Assembly (NCBI GenBank): GCA_963777905.1
Contig: CAVZSM010000020.1
Coordinates: forward strand, 15,719 to 79,718
DNA: 64,000 bases
From: Trebonia sp963777905
GTDB lineage: Bacteria > Actinomycetota > Actinomycetes > Streptosporangiales > Streptosporangiaceae
Direction of reading: 5' to 3'
Shown: positions 63,969 through 64,000 of the stretch, piece after piece
Layout: each line of letters starts with the position of its first letter
Numbering within the stretch: position 1 is the first letter of the stretch
Notes under the pieces: generated by a model
Databases searched by the model: none
The model's input: only the letters and a program-made list of their open reading frames with translations
What the model was told of the DNA's origin: nothing
Made by a program: the position numbers and the translations under genes

Positions 63969-64000
63969 GCGGCAAGCTTAGGCCGCGGTCAGGATGAGCA

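Overview
The window is a high-GC actinobacterial chromosome segment. The strongly GC-biased third codon positions, frequent GTG/TTG starts and family content all point to Actinomycetota, probably Streptosporangiales-like: an F420-type LLM oxidoreductase, two SAV2177/Methyltransf_19 methyltransferases, DnaE2 preceded by a DUF6504 protein, group II truncated haemoglobin, and EttA with an SSB paralogue. The assignment is by family content only. No tRNA, rRNA or CRISPR array was seen.

Layout. 1-4.2 kb: the end of glyA, then an SOS-type promoter driving DUF6504-dnaE2. 4.4-5.5 kb: a split AbiEi/DUF559 gene behind three copies of an operator-like repeat. 5.6-8.6 kb: a UDP-sulfoquinovose synthase (sqdB), a GtrA membrane protein and a family 2 glycosyltransferase. 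8.9-10.9 kb: tetrapyrrole genes (CobH-like, CysG-like). 10.9-14.9 kb: two overlapping P-loop GTPases, each with a single-base frame break. 15-25.5 kb: the most interesting block, a minus-strand catabolic operon (LysR, FAD oxidoreductase, aconitase-X large and small subunits, IlvD/Edd dehydratase, then a complete branched-chain-amino-acid-type ABC importer with a LivM-LivG fusion). Six successive junctions overlap by 1-4 nt. 25.6-29.3 kb: APH-like kinase, cytosolic HtrA-like protease, small P-loop kinase, and an ssb paralogue preceded by DnaA-box-like sites.

29.3-37.3 kb looks like a decayed integrative element inserted between ssb and ettA. It holds an A-rich tract, broken genes (zinc metallopeptidase lipoprotein, terpene-cyclase-like protein, ISAs1-type transposase), a HEAT-like repeat fragment, one intact ABM-like gene and an intact tyrosine integrase at its right edge. 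After ettA comes a decayed two-component pair (39.0-40.6 kb), then an intact three-gene signalling cassette (41.1-44.2 kb) pairing a normal histidine kinase with a degenerate one and a LuxR-type regulator.

44.3-64 kb is ordinary accessory and housekeeping content: methyltransferases, two AraC regulators, GlbO haemoglobin, MscS channel, prolyl oligopeptidase, HNH nuclease, FtsX-type permease, Na+/H+ antiporter, LLM oxidoreductase with an antisense DinB gene, acyl-CoA dehydrogenase, EthD protein and an MBL-fold hydrolase.

Several frame breaks in otherwise well-conserved genes (dnaE2, both GTPases, AbiEi, LLM) could be sequencing indels rather than biology and are flagged individually. Two short dispersed repeat families (a 31-bp tandem palindrome pair and a 15-bp GGGCCC-centred element) occur in intergenic DNA. 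One pair of the first lies inside the coding linker of the LivM-LivG fusion.
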